DNA of 64,000 bases from NCBI GenBank assembly GCA_046590205.1, contig JBKJTT010000037.1, forward strand, positions 1-64,000, written 5' to 3'. Of this stretch, positions 50,378-59,998 are shown in pieces. Below the pieces are notes generated by a model. It was not told where the DNA came from and made no database searches. It was given only the letters and a program-made list of their open reading frames with translations. The position numbers and the translations under genes were made by a program. This DNA is from DATDEW01 sp046590205 (GTDB taxonomy: Bacteria; Bacteroidota; Ignavibacteria; Palsa-1295). Positions within the stretch are counted from its first letter, which is position 1; each line of letters begins with the position of its first letter.

Positions 50378-51907
50378 TTGACCAAACGCATTATCATATT
50401 CTTTCTGCTCTTTTCTCTTCCTGCGCTCGGGCAAGTCGCCGAGAAGCCGGGGCGGTATGACTATCTTTCTGTTGATATTGGAATGACCTATTCCTGGCTT
50501 ACGGGATACGAGAATTTCTTCTGGCCCATTGTCTATCCGTATGACTCTCGCCCTATTCCACCAGCCCAATATATCGGTTTTACACAACAAGGAAGTGGAC
50601 TCGGGGTTAAAACAGGACTTGCGGTAGATATGCGCATCGCAGGTACGTTCGCACTTCGTCTCGGACTTTTTTACCGAACACATTCAATAGGTAATACAGA
50701 AAGACGTATATCCGAACCGACTTCTCGATTATCCGGCAGCCCACTTCCTGAAATCGAACGAACCTATACAAGCACATGGCAATTTGCAGGGGCGGAGATA
50801 ATGGGTCGCATTCCACTCTTCACTGAATATCTTTACGGACTCGCAGGTGTCTCACTTTCGTATATGATAAGTGATAAATTTGCATCTGACGAGCGGATCA
50901 CTGATGATACCTATACCGGCTCATATCTTAGTTTACCATCGGGTACACCCAGTGGTGTCAGAAGTTATTCGGTCGCCGATCAAACGAGCAATAATTTTTA
51001 CAACCTGGTCCAGTTGGGCGGGAAGTTCGGGCTTGGCTATTTTATCCCTCTTAGTGAAAGCATAGTCCTAACACCAGAGATAACGACGACAATACCATTT
51101 GGAAAACTCACTTCCAATGAAGTTGAATTGTACTATAATAGTAATGCTGCAAAAACACCGGCGTTATCATACATAGAATTCCAACTCGGAATAAAGTTTG
51201 TCATCGGAGAGGAAAAGAGAGTATATGAATCAACACCGTCGCCCGGGTCAACCGCTATCCCTCGCAGAGAAACATCAAGTGTTCTGATGAAACCTACTTC
51301 GTTCGCCGAGCTTCACGGCAGAGTCCGTAACCGCTCGACGAACTCTCCGTTGCAAGCAAATCTAACAATCACACATTTGGATTTGGATAGTTCATGGAGC
51401 ACTTCAACGTCGATAACGGGTGATTACAAGATACCTGTTCCCCGCGAAGGACGCTACAGCATCACTGCCGAGACCCGTGAGCATATTTTTAGCTCTACTC
51501 TCTATACGGTATCATCGGCAGGCATAGCAGAACCATCAACCGTTGATATTCAACTCTTTAAAGACCAAGGCACGCAGCGATTGCTCGTCTTTTATGAAAC
51601 CGATAAGTATGAGCTTCAAAAAGAATCAATGACAGAACTTGAGCGGCTTGTCAGATTCATGAAGGAGACACCCGGTGCGCTTCTTGAGATAAGCGGACAC
51701 ACTGATTCACAAGGCGATGACGAGTATAATAAAAAACTGTCGGAGCGTCGTGCTAATGCAGTGATAGAGTATCTTGCAACTCGCGGCATCGCGCCTGAAA
51801 GATTAAAAGCAACGGGCTTTGGCGAAACAAAATCCGTATCAACCAACATCACAGAAGAAGGCAGAGCCAATAATAGACGCGTCGAGATGACAGTCAGGAA
51901 GAAGTGA
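50378..51907 (+). CDS. OmpA-family outer-membrane protein
   Basis: A 509-residue protein starting at TTG 50378 with signal peptide (TKRIIIFFLLFSLPALGQ). Residues 25-285 look like an outer-membrane beta-barrel (alternating aromatic strands, for example YDYLSVDIGMTYSWLTGYEN); then comes a carboxypeptidase-regulatory-like domain (AELHGRVRNRSTNSPLQANL) and, from about residue 395, the OmpA/Pal peptidoglycan-binding domain with LLEISGHTDSQGDDEYNKKL and SERRANAVIEYLATRGI. It tethers the outer membrane to the wall. Convergent with the copper ATPase gene, with no gap between the two stops. Confidence 0.88.
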   Translation: MTKRIIIFFLLFSLPALGQVAEKPGRYDYLSVDIGMTYSWLTGYENFFWPIVYPYDSRPIPPAQYIGFTQQGSGLGVKTGLAVDMRIAGTFALRLGLFYRTHSIGNTERRISEPTSRLSGSPLPEIERTYTSTWQFAGAEIMGRIPLFTEYLYGLAGVSLSYMISDKFASDERITDDTYTGSYLSLPSGTPSGVRSYSVADQTSNNFYNLVQLGGKFGLGYFIPLSESIVLTPEITTTIPFGKLTSNEVELYYNSNAAKTPALSYIEFQLGIKFVIGEEKRVYESTPSPGSTAIPRRETSSVLMKPTSFAELHGRVRNRSTNSPLQANLTITHLDLDSSWSTSTSITGDYKIPVPREGRYSITAETREHIFSSTLYTVSSAGIAEPSTVDIQLFKDQGTQRLLVFYETDKYELQKESMTELERLVRFMKETPGALLEISGHTDSQGDDEYNKKLSERRANAVIEYLATRGIAPERLKATGFGETKSVSTNITEEGRANNRRVEMTVRKK

Positions 51908-53977
51908 TTATCGTATCTTCAAGAGCCGCGCATTTATCGCAACAACTATCGTACTTACCGACATCAAGACTGCGCCTACTGCCGGCGAAAGGATGATGCC
52001 CTGCCCAACAAGCACACCTGCAGCAAGTGGGATAGCGATGGCATTATATCCTGCTGCCCATATAAGATTCTGTACCATCTTTCTATAGGTAGCTCGCGCA
52101 AGTGAAATAAGTGCTGCGATATCTTGCGGATTGCTGCGGATTAAAACTATGTCAGCTGATTCGACTGCTACATCCGTACCTGCGCCGATAGCAATGCCGA
52201 TATTTGCTTGTGCAAGAGCCGGAGCGTCATTGACTCCGTCCCCGACCATAGCGACTACCCTTCCCTGTTCCTGCTCACGTTTTACTTCGCGCGATTTATC
52301 ACCGGGCAGAACTTCAGCGCGAACATCATCTATCTTGAGTTCGGATGCTACTGTTTGGGCAACAGAGCGGTTATCGCCTGTAAGCATGACGGTCTTGATA
52401 CCAAACGAGCGAAGTGTTTCTATAGCTTTATATGACTCGGGGCGAATTGAATCCGCAAGTGCAAAAGCCGCAGAAAGCACATCATCAATGATAAGAAATA
52501 CAACTGTCTTCCCTTGCTGTATTAGTTGTGATGCTCCTTCAGGAATTGCAATGTTTGATGATATGAGATAACCAGGACTTACAACATGGACACTTTTGCT
52601 ATCAATAACTCCTCGAATCCCTTTTCCGGGAATAGCCGAAAAATCGGTAACGGGCAGATAGGAAGATGTCAGTTCTGCAATTGAATGTGCTATCGGATGC
52701 TCTGAATTCTTTTCAAGCGATGCGGCAATCTGCTCTACTTGTTCTTTACTATAGGCATCATTGAGCACAAGCGTATCTGTTACACCAAAGTTACCTTCGG
52801 TAAGTGTGCCAGTCTTGTCAAGTATGATAGTATTAACATTGCGCACCTCTTCAAATGCCGCACGATTGCGAATGAGTAATCCGTTACGGGCAGCGAGTGT
52901 CGTAGAAACAGAAACCACAAGCGGCACTGCAAGCCCAAGTGCATGAGGGCAGGAAATGACCATCACCGTAACGGCACGTTCAAGTGCATACGATAGTGAT
53001 ACGTCAGATAGAGTAAGCCAAAGTATGAACGTGACTACGCTTGCACTAATAGCAACAATTGTGAGCCAGAATGCTACCCTATTAGCAAGATCTTGCGTGC
53101 GAGAGCGACTTGATTGCGCTTCGCGAACAAGTGCTATAACCTGTGAAAGGAATGTCTCATCGCCTGTCTTATCAATGGTCACAGTTATCGCACCATCGCC
53201 ATTGAGGGAGCCGCCGATAACGCGGTCACCTGCTTTTTTTGAAACAGGTTTTGACTCACCGCTGACAATAGATTCATCTACATATCCCGAACCACCGGTG
53301 ATGATACCATCAGCAGGGAATTTCTCACCCGGCTTGACGATAACTCTGTCATTCTTAACAAGTGAACTGATAGCAACTTCTGTTTCTGCACCATCGGATG
53401 AAAGTTTATGTGCAGTAGAGGGAAGAAGCTTCACAAGTACTTCCAGCGCATCGGTCGCCTTTGTAAGGGTTTTCATCTCTATCCAATGCCCGACAAGCAT
53501 GATATCCACAAGTGTAGCAAGCTCCCAATAAAAATCCATTCCTTCAAGCCCGAAGGTAACAGCTACACTATAGAGATATGCGGCAGAGATGGCAATAGCT
53601 ACGAGTGTCATCATCCCCGGCTCGCGCTGCGATAGCTCTCGCTTCATTCCGCGAAGGAATGGAATACCTCCATAGATATAGATAACTGTACTTAATCCGA
53701 AGAGAAGGTAGTTTATCCAATTCTCCCCATGAAGCATCTCAAGTCCGATGAATGAGCGAACCGTATTACTGAAATACAGTATTGGAACCGTCAGCGCAAC
53801 AGATACCCAGAACCGGATACGGAAATCAGCAGTGCTGTGCCCAGCGTGTGCATTGTGTCCGGAGGGTGAGTGATGATCCTTATGTTGGGCATGTCCTTCG
53901 AGTGATGGGCTCTTAGCTAAATGATCGTTGTGATCATGACCTTGATGTTCATCATGTGAATGTGTATGGTCTTGCAT
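51908..53977 (-). CDS. copB: Copper-translocating P-type ATPase, CopB type
   Basis: A 689-residue P1B ATPase. Residues 1-49 are a histidine-rich tail (14 His) in place of HMA domains. The intramembrane site is CPH (343-345), which marks the CopB/P1B-3 group thought to move Cu(II)/Cu(I) or Ag(I) out of the cytoplasm. Phosphorylation site DKTGTLTEG (Asp387), actuator VSGES, and TGDN and GDGVNDAPALA are intact, as are YN...MSxS motifs in the last membrane helices. It is the last gene of the copper locus, 122 bases after the multicopper oxidase. Confidence 0.92.
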   Translation of the reverse strand: MQDHTHSHDEHQGHDHNDHLAKSPSLEGHAQHKDHHSPSGHNAHAGHSTADFRIRFWVSVALTVPILYFSNTVRSFIGLEMLHGENWINYLLFGLSTVIYIYGGIPFLRGMKRELSQREPGMMTLVAIAISAAYLYSVAVTFGLEGMDFYWELATLVDIMLVGHWIEMKTLTKATDALEVLVKLLPSTAHKLSSDGAETEVAISSLVKNDRVIVKPGEKFPADGIITGGSGYVDESIVSGESKPVSKKAGDRVIGGSLNGDGAITVTIDKTGDETFLSQVIALVREAQSSRSRTQDLANRVAFWLTIVAISASVVTFILWLTLSDVSLSYALERAVTVMVISCPHALGLAVPLVVSVSTTLAARNGLLIRNRAAFEEVRNVNTIILDKTGTLTEGNFGVTDTLVLNDAYSKEQVEQIAASLEKNSEHPIAHSIAELTSSYLPVTDFSAIPGKGIRGVIDSKSVHVVSPGYLISSNIAIPEGASQLIQQGKTVVFLIIDDVLSAAFALADSIRPESYKAIETLRSFGIKTVMLTGDNRSVAQTVASELKIDDVRAEVLPGDKSREVKREQEQGRVVAMVGDGVNDAPALAQANIGIAIGAGTDVAVESADIVLIRSNPQDIAALISLARATYRKMVQNLIWAAGYNAIAIPLAAGVLVGQGIILSPAVGAVLMSVSTIVVAINARLLKIR

Positions 53978-54099
53978 AATTACTCTTAATCATTAGCAAA
54001 GTTCTCTAACACATTCAAAGCGGGGAGGAATGCGTTTGAATTCAGGGTCAGTTACATCATTTTGATGATCAAAGAAGATAGACTTAGCATCTATCTTCA

Positions 54100-55545
54100 T
54101 TACGTTACCTCTACATTCACCATCATGCCGTCGTCTTCGTGTTCGAGGTTGTGGCAGTGGAACATATAGATGCCTTTGTTTTCGTTGAAGCGGACTGCTA
54201 TGCGGACGAACTCGCTGCCGTTAATGAGCACCGTATCTTTCCAGCCGAAGTCATTCGGCTTTAGCGCATCAAAGCTTCTATCTATAATCTGAAATTGCAA
54301 CCCATGTATGTGCATCGAGTGAATTGCATCCCCCTGATTCTCCATCTCCCATATTTCAAGGTCGCCTGCTTTGACGGTATAGTCAATACGATCCATATCA
54401 AAGACAAGGCCATTTATCTGATGCTGTCCGTACTCAGCAGTGTGGTTCATTGTGAACTGGAAGTACCTTGTATTCACAGCTTTCGTTGGGTCAAGCTTTT
54501 CGTAGGTGGAAAGAGTTGTGGGGATAGTGTATGAATTGGTATTCGTCAGCTTCACGTCAAAACGAACAAGGTCATGCTCTGCGCCTTGCGGATAACTTGG
54601 GTTCTGATGCGATGAGTTAAATACATATTCAAGCGTCTTTAACTTAACAGAACTGCCAAGGAGATCGCTCTTAAAATCTACTAGCACATCAACTCGTTCA
54701 CCGGGCGATACTTTTATCTCTGTCATTGGATACGGCTTATCAAGCAAGCCGCCGTCATTTGCGATAAGGTGCATCGTACGCTTATCTTCAAAGCCGAGCA
54801 TATAAATGCGAGCATTTGAAGCATTTACAAAACGCAGACGGTAAAGTCCACGCGCAACTTCGTGATATGCGTCAGGTGTACCATTGACGAACATCGTATC
54901 ACCGAGATAACCAGGCGGGATGTCATCGTTCGTTCTATCCCAGATGATTTTATTTGCTGTATCAAGACGTTTATCCTGAAGGACAAGTGGAATATCGAAC
55001 TCACGAGCAGGCAGGTTGAGTGCATCCTCTTCGTCATCGTTTACGATCAGCACTCCTGCAAGTCCCATATATGCCTGATAGCCCGTTCGCATATCAGGAT
55101 GAGCATGATACCAATACGTCCCTGCCCTATCAACGATAGGGAATGTATAACGTTTGCTCGAACCGGCGGCGGCGGCGTCCTTCGGATGACCATCCATATC
55201 TGCAGGCACGTTCAAGCCATGCCAATGAATATTAGATAGTTCTGTGAGTGCGTTCGTAAAATTAATATTGAGTGTATTGCCTTTCTTGATGCGTATCGTC
55301 GGACCAAGGAATGCGCCGTTGATAGTAATAACGTTCGACGGAATCCCCCTCCATATATCAACACTTCCCATTGCAGCGATGAATTCGCCGGAGCCATAGT
55401 TGGTAGCTGGAATGCGTAATGCTTGTGAGCCGCGCTTTGGCGTATCAACAGGCGGAATTTCTGAGTCGCATGATGTGAGGAGACTCCCCGACGTGCCAAC
55501 AACAGAAAGCGCGCCGAGGGATTTGAGGAAGTTGCGTCTATTCAT
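54100..55545 (-). CDS. Tat-exported multicopper oxidase (CueO/CopA-like)
   Basis: A 481-residue enzyme. The N-terminus MNRRNFLKSLGALSVVG is a Tat signal followed by LLTSC, so it is probably a Tat-exported lipoprotein. All four copper motifs are seen: NIHWHG (HWHG at 107-110), WYHAHPDMRTGYQ (147-), HSMHIHGLQF (near 410), and HCHNLEHEDDGMM (463-475) with the type 1 Cys464, His469 and Met474. It should oxidise Cu(I) or phenols with reduction of O2 to water in the periplasm. It directly follows the thioredoxin-like gene without a gap. Confidence 0.92.
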   Translation of the reverse strand: MNRRNFLKSLGALSVVGTSGSLLTSCDSEIPPVDTPKRGSQALRIPATNYGSGEFIAAMGSVDIWRGIPSNVITINGAFLGPTIRIKKGNTLNINFTNALTELSNIHWHGLNVPADMDGHPKDAAAAGSSKRYTFPIVDRAGTYWYHAHPDMRTGYQAYMGLAGVLIVNDDEEDALNLPAREFDIPLVLQDKRLDTANKIIWDRTNDDIPPGYLGDTMFVNGTPDAYHEVARGLYRLRFVNASNARIYMLGFEDKRTMHLIANDGGLLDKPYPMTEIKVSPGERVDVLVDFKSDLLGSSVKLKTLEYVFNSSHQNPSYPQGAEHDLVRFDVKLTNTNSYTIPTTLSTYEKLDPTKAVNTRYFQFTMNHTAEYGQHQINGLVFDMDRIDYTVKAGDLEIWEMENQGDAIHSMHIHGLQFQIIDRSFDALKPNDFGWKDTVLINGSEFVRIAVRFNENKGIYMFHCHNLEHEDDGMMVNVEVT

Positions 55546-56295
55546 TTACCGAATGATATTGAACTGCTTCGAGAGCGTTGTGCCATCAGCAAGCATAAGC
55601 ACGAGGGAATACGCTCCGTTTGCAAGCGAAGAGGTATTGATCTCATTACCGGTAATAGTACCCGAAAGCATAACTTTACCAACTGCATCAATTATCTCAA
55701 ATGAACGAGGCATATCGCTTGTCGTCTCGATGCGAAGCAAGTTCGTTGCAGGGTTCGGGTAAAGTGTATAGAATGCACTCTTTGCTGCGTCCATCTTGAC
55801 GCTTGACTGTGCCAATCCGTTCGAGATTGCTGTCTTCATGGCATCAACCTTCGCACTTGAGAAACCTATGCTTGTATAAAGCACTTGTTTATCTTGTCCG
55901 ACAACTGCAATAGTTGGCATTCCCATCTCTCCATAGGGTGCAAGCATCTCTTTGCCGTTAGCAATAACAGGCCACTCACATCCGGCATTCGTCTTCCACG
56001 TCCTGAGTGCTGCGCATGTCGTCGTATTATTAAAGCTTATCGAAAATATCTTCACTCTGCCAGGGTGTGATTGCTCGAACTCCGCGACAACCTGCTTCAA
56101 CTGACCTGCAGCCGTTACGCAAGGCGAACAGTTCATCATTACAAATTCCATGATAACTATATTGCCGGAGTCACACATATCATAGAGACCATAGGTGTTG
56201 CCGTCGCAGTCGGCTTTCTGCCAATCCTCGGCTATTGTTTGGGCATTCGCAGATACTGAACATACCAAAAAGAGAACTATAAGTAGCTGTTTCAT
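55546..56295 (-). CDS. Thioredoxin-like (TlpA-type) protein with T9SS sorting domain
   Basis: A 249-residue protein with a signal peptide (to SANAQ), a thioredoxin-fold domain with the redox motif NCSPC in VIMEFVMMNCSPCVTAAGQL and the cis-Pro region YGEMGMPTIAVVG, and a T9SS type A tail (FYTLYPNPATNLLRIETTSD to the end). The role is probably thiol/disulfide or copper handling at the cell surface. Between the two multicopper-oxidase genes in the same operon, so it may help metallate or keep copper sites reduced (inference). Confidence 0.85.
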   Translation of the reverse strand: MKQLLIVLFLVCSVSANAQTIAEDWQKADCDGNTYGLYDMCDSGNIVIMEFVMMNCSPCVTAAGQLKQVVAEFEQSHPGRVKIFSISFNNTTTCAALRTWKTNAGCEWPVIANGKEMLAPYGEMGMPTIAVVGQDKQVLYTSIGFSSAKVDAMKTAISNGLAQSSVKMDAAKSAFYTLYPNPATNLLRIETTSDMPRSFEIIDAVGKVMLSGTITGNEINTSSLANGAYSLVLMLADGTTLSKQFNIIR

Positions 56296-56321
56296 AAGCG
56301 TTATTGTTTTAATAAAAAAAA

Positions 56322-57545
56322 TTACTGTACCTTTACAAATCCTTTAGAAATCACGGTCCCATCCTCGAACGTAATATATGCATTGTACCTTCCAGATGTT
56401 AGCGAACCAATCGGGATAATGAAATGATCCGATTGATCTATAAACTTGGTGTTTAGTATAGATCCCTTCGAGTCTATTATTTCAGACTTCTTTATCCTTT
56501 TGTCGTTATGTAACAAAACTAATAGATGATCAGATGCAGGGTTCGGGCTAATAGTAATAGACTCATTCTCAGCATGTTTTCGGATATGCTTTGATCCTAA
56601 AATTGTCACTGGTATAAACTCTTCACCACCTATTGTGTGTGTGTTCATATTAACATACTTGATACACACTGAGTCTTTTAGAGTAACTTTGGGTTCAAGC
56701 AATACATCGTAGCGTTCGCCAGGGGAAATAAACACAGAATCGGTTCGAAGTTGATTCGGCAGTGGTCTTCCATCGGAAGCAATAACAGTCGCACCAAGTG
56801 CCGCAGGAAAAATAATCACATTATCATAAAAACCGATATTGCCTATGCGAATAAGAATTTTTTCTGAAGCAGTAGCATGTATTGATTGCATACTGTCTTC
56901 AGAAATTTGTTGGCGAGAGCGTCCATTCAAAAGAAAATATTCAGGACGATACAAGGGCAGATGCACTGTATCAACATTCGGGTCATGCTTAGGAACAGTG
57001 TCATGCCATGACTTATCTAACTCCGATGTAAGCCATTCGTATTCTTTGTCAAAAGCGGGACCATCAGTCCAAGCAGTGTTTCGTCCGTCTTTTGCGCGAA
57101 CAACAACAAGCCCGTACATCCCCATTTGAACATGAACAACATCTGCCGCATGACAATGATAGAGGAATGTACCCGCATGGTCAGCAATAAATGTATATAT
57201 CGTATCTTGTGCATGCTCGAGCCAAAACGAAGTTGCAGGATCACCGTCATTACGGGTATCTACGTCAAGTCCGTGTAAATGAATAGTATGATGATCGCCT
57301 TGAGATATACTTTTCGCATTAATAATTACGGTATCTCCTTCATTAGCATAGATTGTTTCTGCCGGAAGAGTAGGTTCAGCAGAGAGTGTTCTCGCAAATC
57401 CGAATATCTTTGTCACTTTTCCATCCCAAAGCGTAATGGTGCCAGTGTTGCTTCGTAAAATAATGGTATAGCGTCGTGTGACTCCTGCGCAGATAGATAC
57501 GGTGCAAAGGACAATGAGAAGCAATGTTGCTAACCGAATTCTCAT
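56322..57545 (-). CDS. Multicopper-oxidase-related protein with T9SS sorting domain (domain-1 copper site only)
   Basis: A 407-residue protein with signal peptide and two cupredoxin-like domains. Domain 1 carries HTIHLHGLDV and the type 1-like motif YHCHAADVVHVQMGMYG; domain 2 (YFLLNGRSRQQISEDSMQSI, RYDVLLEPK) has no copper ligands that I can see, and the usual third domain is missing and replaced by a T9SS tail (ITISPNPASDHLLVLLHNDK to the end). ATG overlaps the stop of the next upstream gene, another partial oxidase. It may be a surface copper-binding or electron-transfer protein. Confidence 0.8.
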   Translation of the reverse strand: MRIRLATLLLIVLCTVSICAGVTRRYTIILRSNTGTITLWDGKVTKIFGFARTLSAEPTLPAETIYANEGDTVIINAKSISQGDHHTIHLHGLDVDTRNDGDPATSFWLEHAQDTIYTFIADHAGTFLYHCHAADVVHVQMGMYGLVVVRAKDGRNTAWTDGPAFDKEYEWLTSELDKSWHDTVPKHDPNVDTVHLPLYRPEYFLLNGRSRQQISEDSMQSIHATASEKILIRIGNIGFYDNVIIFPAALGATVIASDGRPLPNQLRTDSVFISPGERYDVLLEPKVTLKDSVCIKYVNMNTHTIGGEEFIPVTILGSKHIRKHAENESITISPNPASDHLLVLLHNDKRIKKSEIIDSKGSILNTKFIDQSDHFIIPIGSLTSGRYNAYITFEDGTVISKGFVKVQ

Positions 57546-58420
57546 TGTATCGTCATAATAGTAAACATTCCGTTCGGGTGAGTACCTCCACCTGAAACTG
57601 CGACAAGGTTATGGTCATGGACGCTGTATCTTCCTACTTTATCCGGTATGAGCACCAAAAGTAGCGCATCCATCGGCGACATTGGGAATGTATCTTTTGA
57701 TGTACCTACTTGAATCCGAGTTGTTGAACTTTGTATGGCAGTACAATGAAACCCATGAAAATGAATAGAGTGGCTCGATTGCCCTGTATTAGCTAAGTAT
57801 ATATATATTGTATCGGAGACTTGTCCGACTATCGTAGCCGAAGAGTCACTTTGAAGATCTGGGAAGCTCTTACCATTGATGGTAAAGTAATCAGGTTCAT
57901 AAAATCGCCAATCAACCTCATTCCCACTTGAAAGTATAGTAGAAAATGTTGTACTATGCTCCTTAATGTTCCAATAATACTTTTTCACCGGCTGTTTACT
58001 CTCGACACATATCATTCCCCCCAAACCGAGATACCGATTCGAAGGATAGTCCGTACTATCATAATAAATGTAGGTACCTCTCTTCTCGAAATAATATATT
58101 CGCGTAAGAGAATCTCCGGCTAGTATTGAAAATCCGCCTCGCCCTTTTACATAAAATCCATGAGCCGTCGTATCTCGATTAACAACTGTTATCTCAAGAG
58201 AATCGCCATCCGCAATAGATACGACAGTATTCGTTGAATTAAATACGGGAGTAGTATTATATGCTAGCGAAGGGAATGTGGTTTTTTTGACCGTCGTAAA
58301 CTCACCCCTGTTAATATAGAGAGTCTTCTGTTTCACAACGGCGTATGACACCCTAAATGAACAGAGTAATACTGCCATAACGAGGATACACCTATATAAT
58401 AACAATATCTTGCCTGACAT
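57542..58420 (-). CDS. Multicopper-oxidase-related two-domain protein
   Basis: A 292-residue exported protein. The first cupredoxin-like half (LEITVVNRDTTAHGFYVKGR) has lost most histidines; the second half has HSIHFHGFHC and, at the end, YSVHDHNLVAVSGGGTHPNG with the final NGMFTIM. So the His motifs typical of the C-terminal oxidase domain survive, without the usual HCH cysteine (HDH instead), which argues against a type 1 copper. It complements what is missing in the gene downstream, with which it is translationally coupled. No T9SS tail. Confidence 0.75.
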   Translation of the reverse strand: MSGKILLLYRCILVMAVLLCSFRVSYAVVKQKTLYINRGEFTTVKKTTFPSLAYNTTPVFNSTNTVVSIADGDSLEITVVNRDTTAHGFYVKGRGGFSILAGDSLTRIYYFEKRGTYIYYDSTDYPSNRYLGLGGMICVESKQPVKKYYWNIKEHSTTFSTILSSGNEVDWRFYEPDYFTINGKSFPDLQSDSSATIVGQVSDTIYIYLANTGQSSHSIHFHGFHCTAIQSSTTRIQVGTSKDTFPMSPMDALLLVLIPDKVGRYSVHDHNLVAVSGGGTHPNGMFTIMTIQ

Positions 58421-59131
58421 TTATCTGGATACTTCGACTTTTCTCATTGCATGGCGACCGTTACCAGTAACAATACTCACAAAATACATACCATCACTTA
58501 GTCCAGCAATGTCAATTTGTTGTGAAGTAGTACGATTTCCGGACTGCCTCAAGACTAAGGAACCCGAAACTGCAAAGATCTCAATAGACTCAATAGGGGA
58601 ACTCTCCGATTTGCAGGTGAGTACAGTAGAAACGACAGACGGATATACTTGGACAAGTAATGTAGGTTTGAGGTCATCACTGACGTTGCTTGTTGCAGGG
58701 TTAATAAACCATGTTAACGTATCACCTGTATTAGGTGAATCCGTTCGATACATATATATCTTCACTGTCGAAGGTTTTGCAGAAGCGTACGGTGTTATAT
58801 TCATCGCCATGAATCCTTGCTTACCCGGCATTAGAGAATCCATCATGCCTCCTTCAGAAGGAAGTCCGGCATAACAATGTCCGTAATCACAAACAGAATA
58901 GTCCCATTCACCGCTAAAGCCATTGTGAACAGGTTTCCATGCCAAGCTCAATGGCTTATCTGTTATATTTACAAAATAAAAATCAAATGCTGACAACTCA
59001 TCTGGTGGCGCAGTACCAACCAGCACTTTCGATTCGGGTTCGAGAGTATATCCCTGTGCATTTGTCATCTGCGGACCGACAAGCAGTATAAACAGTCCGA
59101 TTGCTATTCCAAGAGTGTGTGATTGTTTCAT
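58421..59131 (-). CDS. T9SS-sorted secreted protein of the copper locus, function unknown
   Basis: A 236-residue protein with signal peptide (to TNAQ), a beta-sandwich-like domain with the stretch WDYSVCDYGHCYAGLPSEGG and GKQGFMAMNITPYASAKPST, and a C-terminal T9SS-type sorting domain (IEIFAVSGSLVLRQSG to the end). The CDYGHCY pair could form a disulfide or bind metal. Its stop is directly followed by the start of the two-domain oxidase-like protein, so it is probably cotranscribed with the copper genes. Confidence 0.75.
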   Translation of the reverse strand: MKQSHTLGIAIGLFILLVGPQMTNAQGYTLEPESKVLVGTAPPDELSAFDFYFVNITDKPLSLAWKPVHNGFSGEWDYSVCDYGHCYAGLPSEGGMMDSLMPGKQGFMAMNITPYASAKPSTVKIYMYRTDSPNTGDTLTWFINPATSNVSDDLKPTLLVQVYPSVVSTVLTCKSESSPIESIEIFAVSGSLVLRQSGNRTTSQQIDIAGLSDGMYFVSIVTGNGRHAMRKVEVSR

Positions 59132-59176
59132 GATTGTAATACAAGAAATAGTAAATGTAAAAAACTTAAGCGGCTA

Positions 59177-59998
59177 TCAGTAGAATACCCGTTCAAACTT
59201 AATATAAACCGCATTTGCCGAGCGGTGCGGAGCATTCGAGTACAATGTTGTCTTGAAAGCAAGATCAATACGTGCTATCGAGTTGAGTATTACTTGAGGA
59301 CCAACCGAGAGGACAACTTCATTTGCAGTCCCCGGTGTCGCCATATCATGCTCAACAACATTATAACTCCCGTATTTTCCCAATAATTCAGCATATATGT
59401 TGAAGTTTGGGTCTGAATAACTTACATATTCAGTAGGGTAAACGAGATACCCCGCTGATAATGAATAGTTGTAGTTCGTTATGTTACGATATGCAACATG
59501 TTCCTCATTTGAGATGTCGGGTATCCCTGCCACTGCGCCGAGAGTTACAGATACCGCAAGATGATCTATCAGAAGCGTTGATATTATCCCTCCGCCATAC
59601 CCCGGCGATGCCCCGTCAAGTCCGACAAGAGGCGATACCCCTTTTTGCGAACCGAAGAGTGCCTTCGCATAGAGTGCCGAGCGGAAATGATACTTGAAAT
59701 CATCATCCGTAAAGAATCGGTACTTTGCATACATACCTGCATTCTCAAATGCGTACGTTCCCAAATGATCAGACGCATATAGCTCGCCATGAAGCATGAT
59801 CTCTTTTGATAGACCATACATCACTTCAAACTGCAACCGCGTTCTTACAACATCATCCATAAATGAACCCTCAACAGCTGCTCGCACACCAACCGAACCT
59901 TTAGGCATATTGCTTGCTGGTTCAGTGGCAATAAAGAGCTCCTGCGAATATGTATGACTACTAATCACAAGAAATAGTACGATAAGTACATACCTCAT
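59177..59998 (-). CDS. Predicted outer-membrane beta-barrel protein of the copper locus
   Basis: A 273-residue protein with signal peptide (to TYSQ) and alternating short strands such as GSVGVRAAVEGSFMDDVVRT and LQFEVMYGLSKEIMLHGELY, ending in the aromatic KFERVFY, as in barrel proteins inserted by BAM. Its ATG overlaps the stop of the HMA-domain gene. Similar barrels accompany copper genes in Bacteroidota, but I cannot name the family. Copper efflux or uptake across the outer membrane is a guess from context. Confidence 0.7.
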   Translation of the reverse strand: MRYVLIVLFLVISSHTYSQELFIATEPASNMPKGSVGVRAAVEGSFMDDVVRTRLQFEVMYGLSKEIMLHGELYASDHLGTYAFENAGMYAKYRFFTDDDFKYHFRSALYAKALFGSQKGVSPLVGLDGASPGYGGGIISTLLIDHLAVSVTLGAVAGIPDISNEEHVAYRNITNYNYSLSAGYLVYPTEYVSYSDPNFNIYAELLGKYGSYNVVEHDMATPGTANEVVLSVGPQVILNSIARIDLAFKTTLYSNAPHRSANAVYIKFERVFY

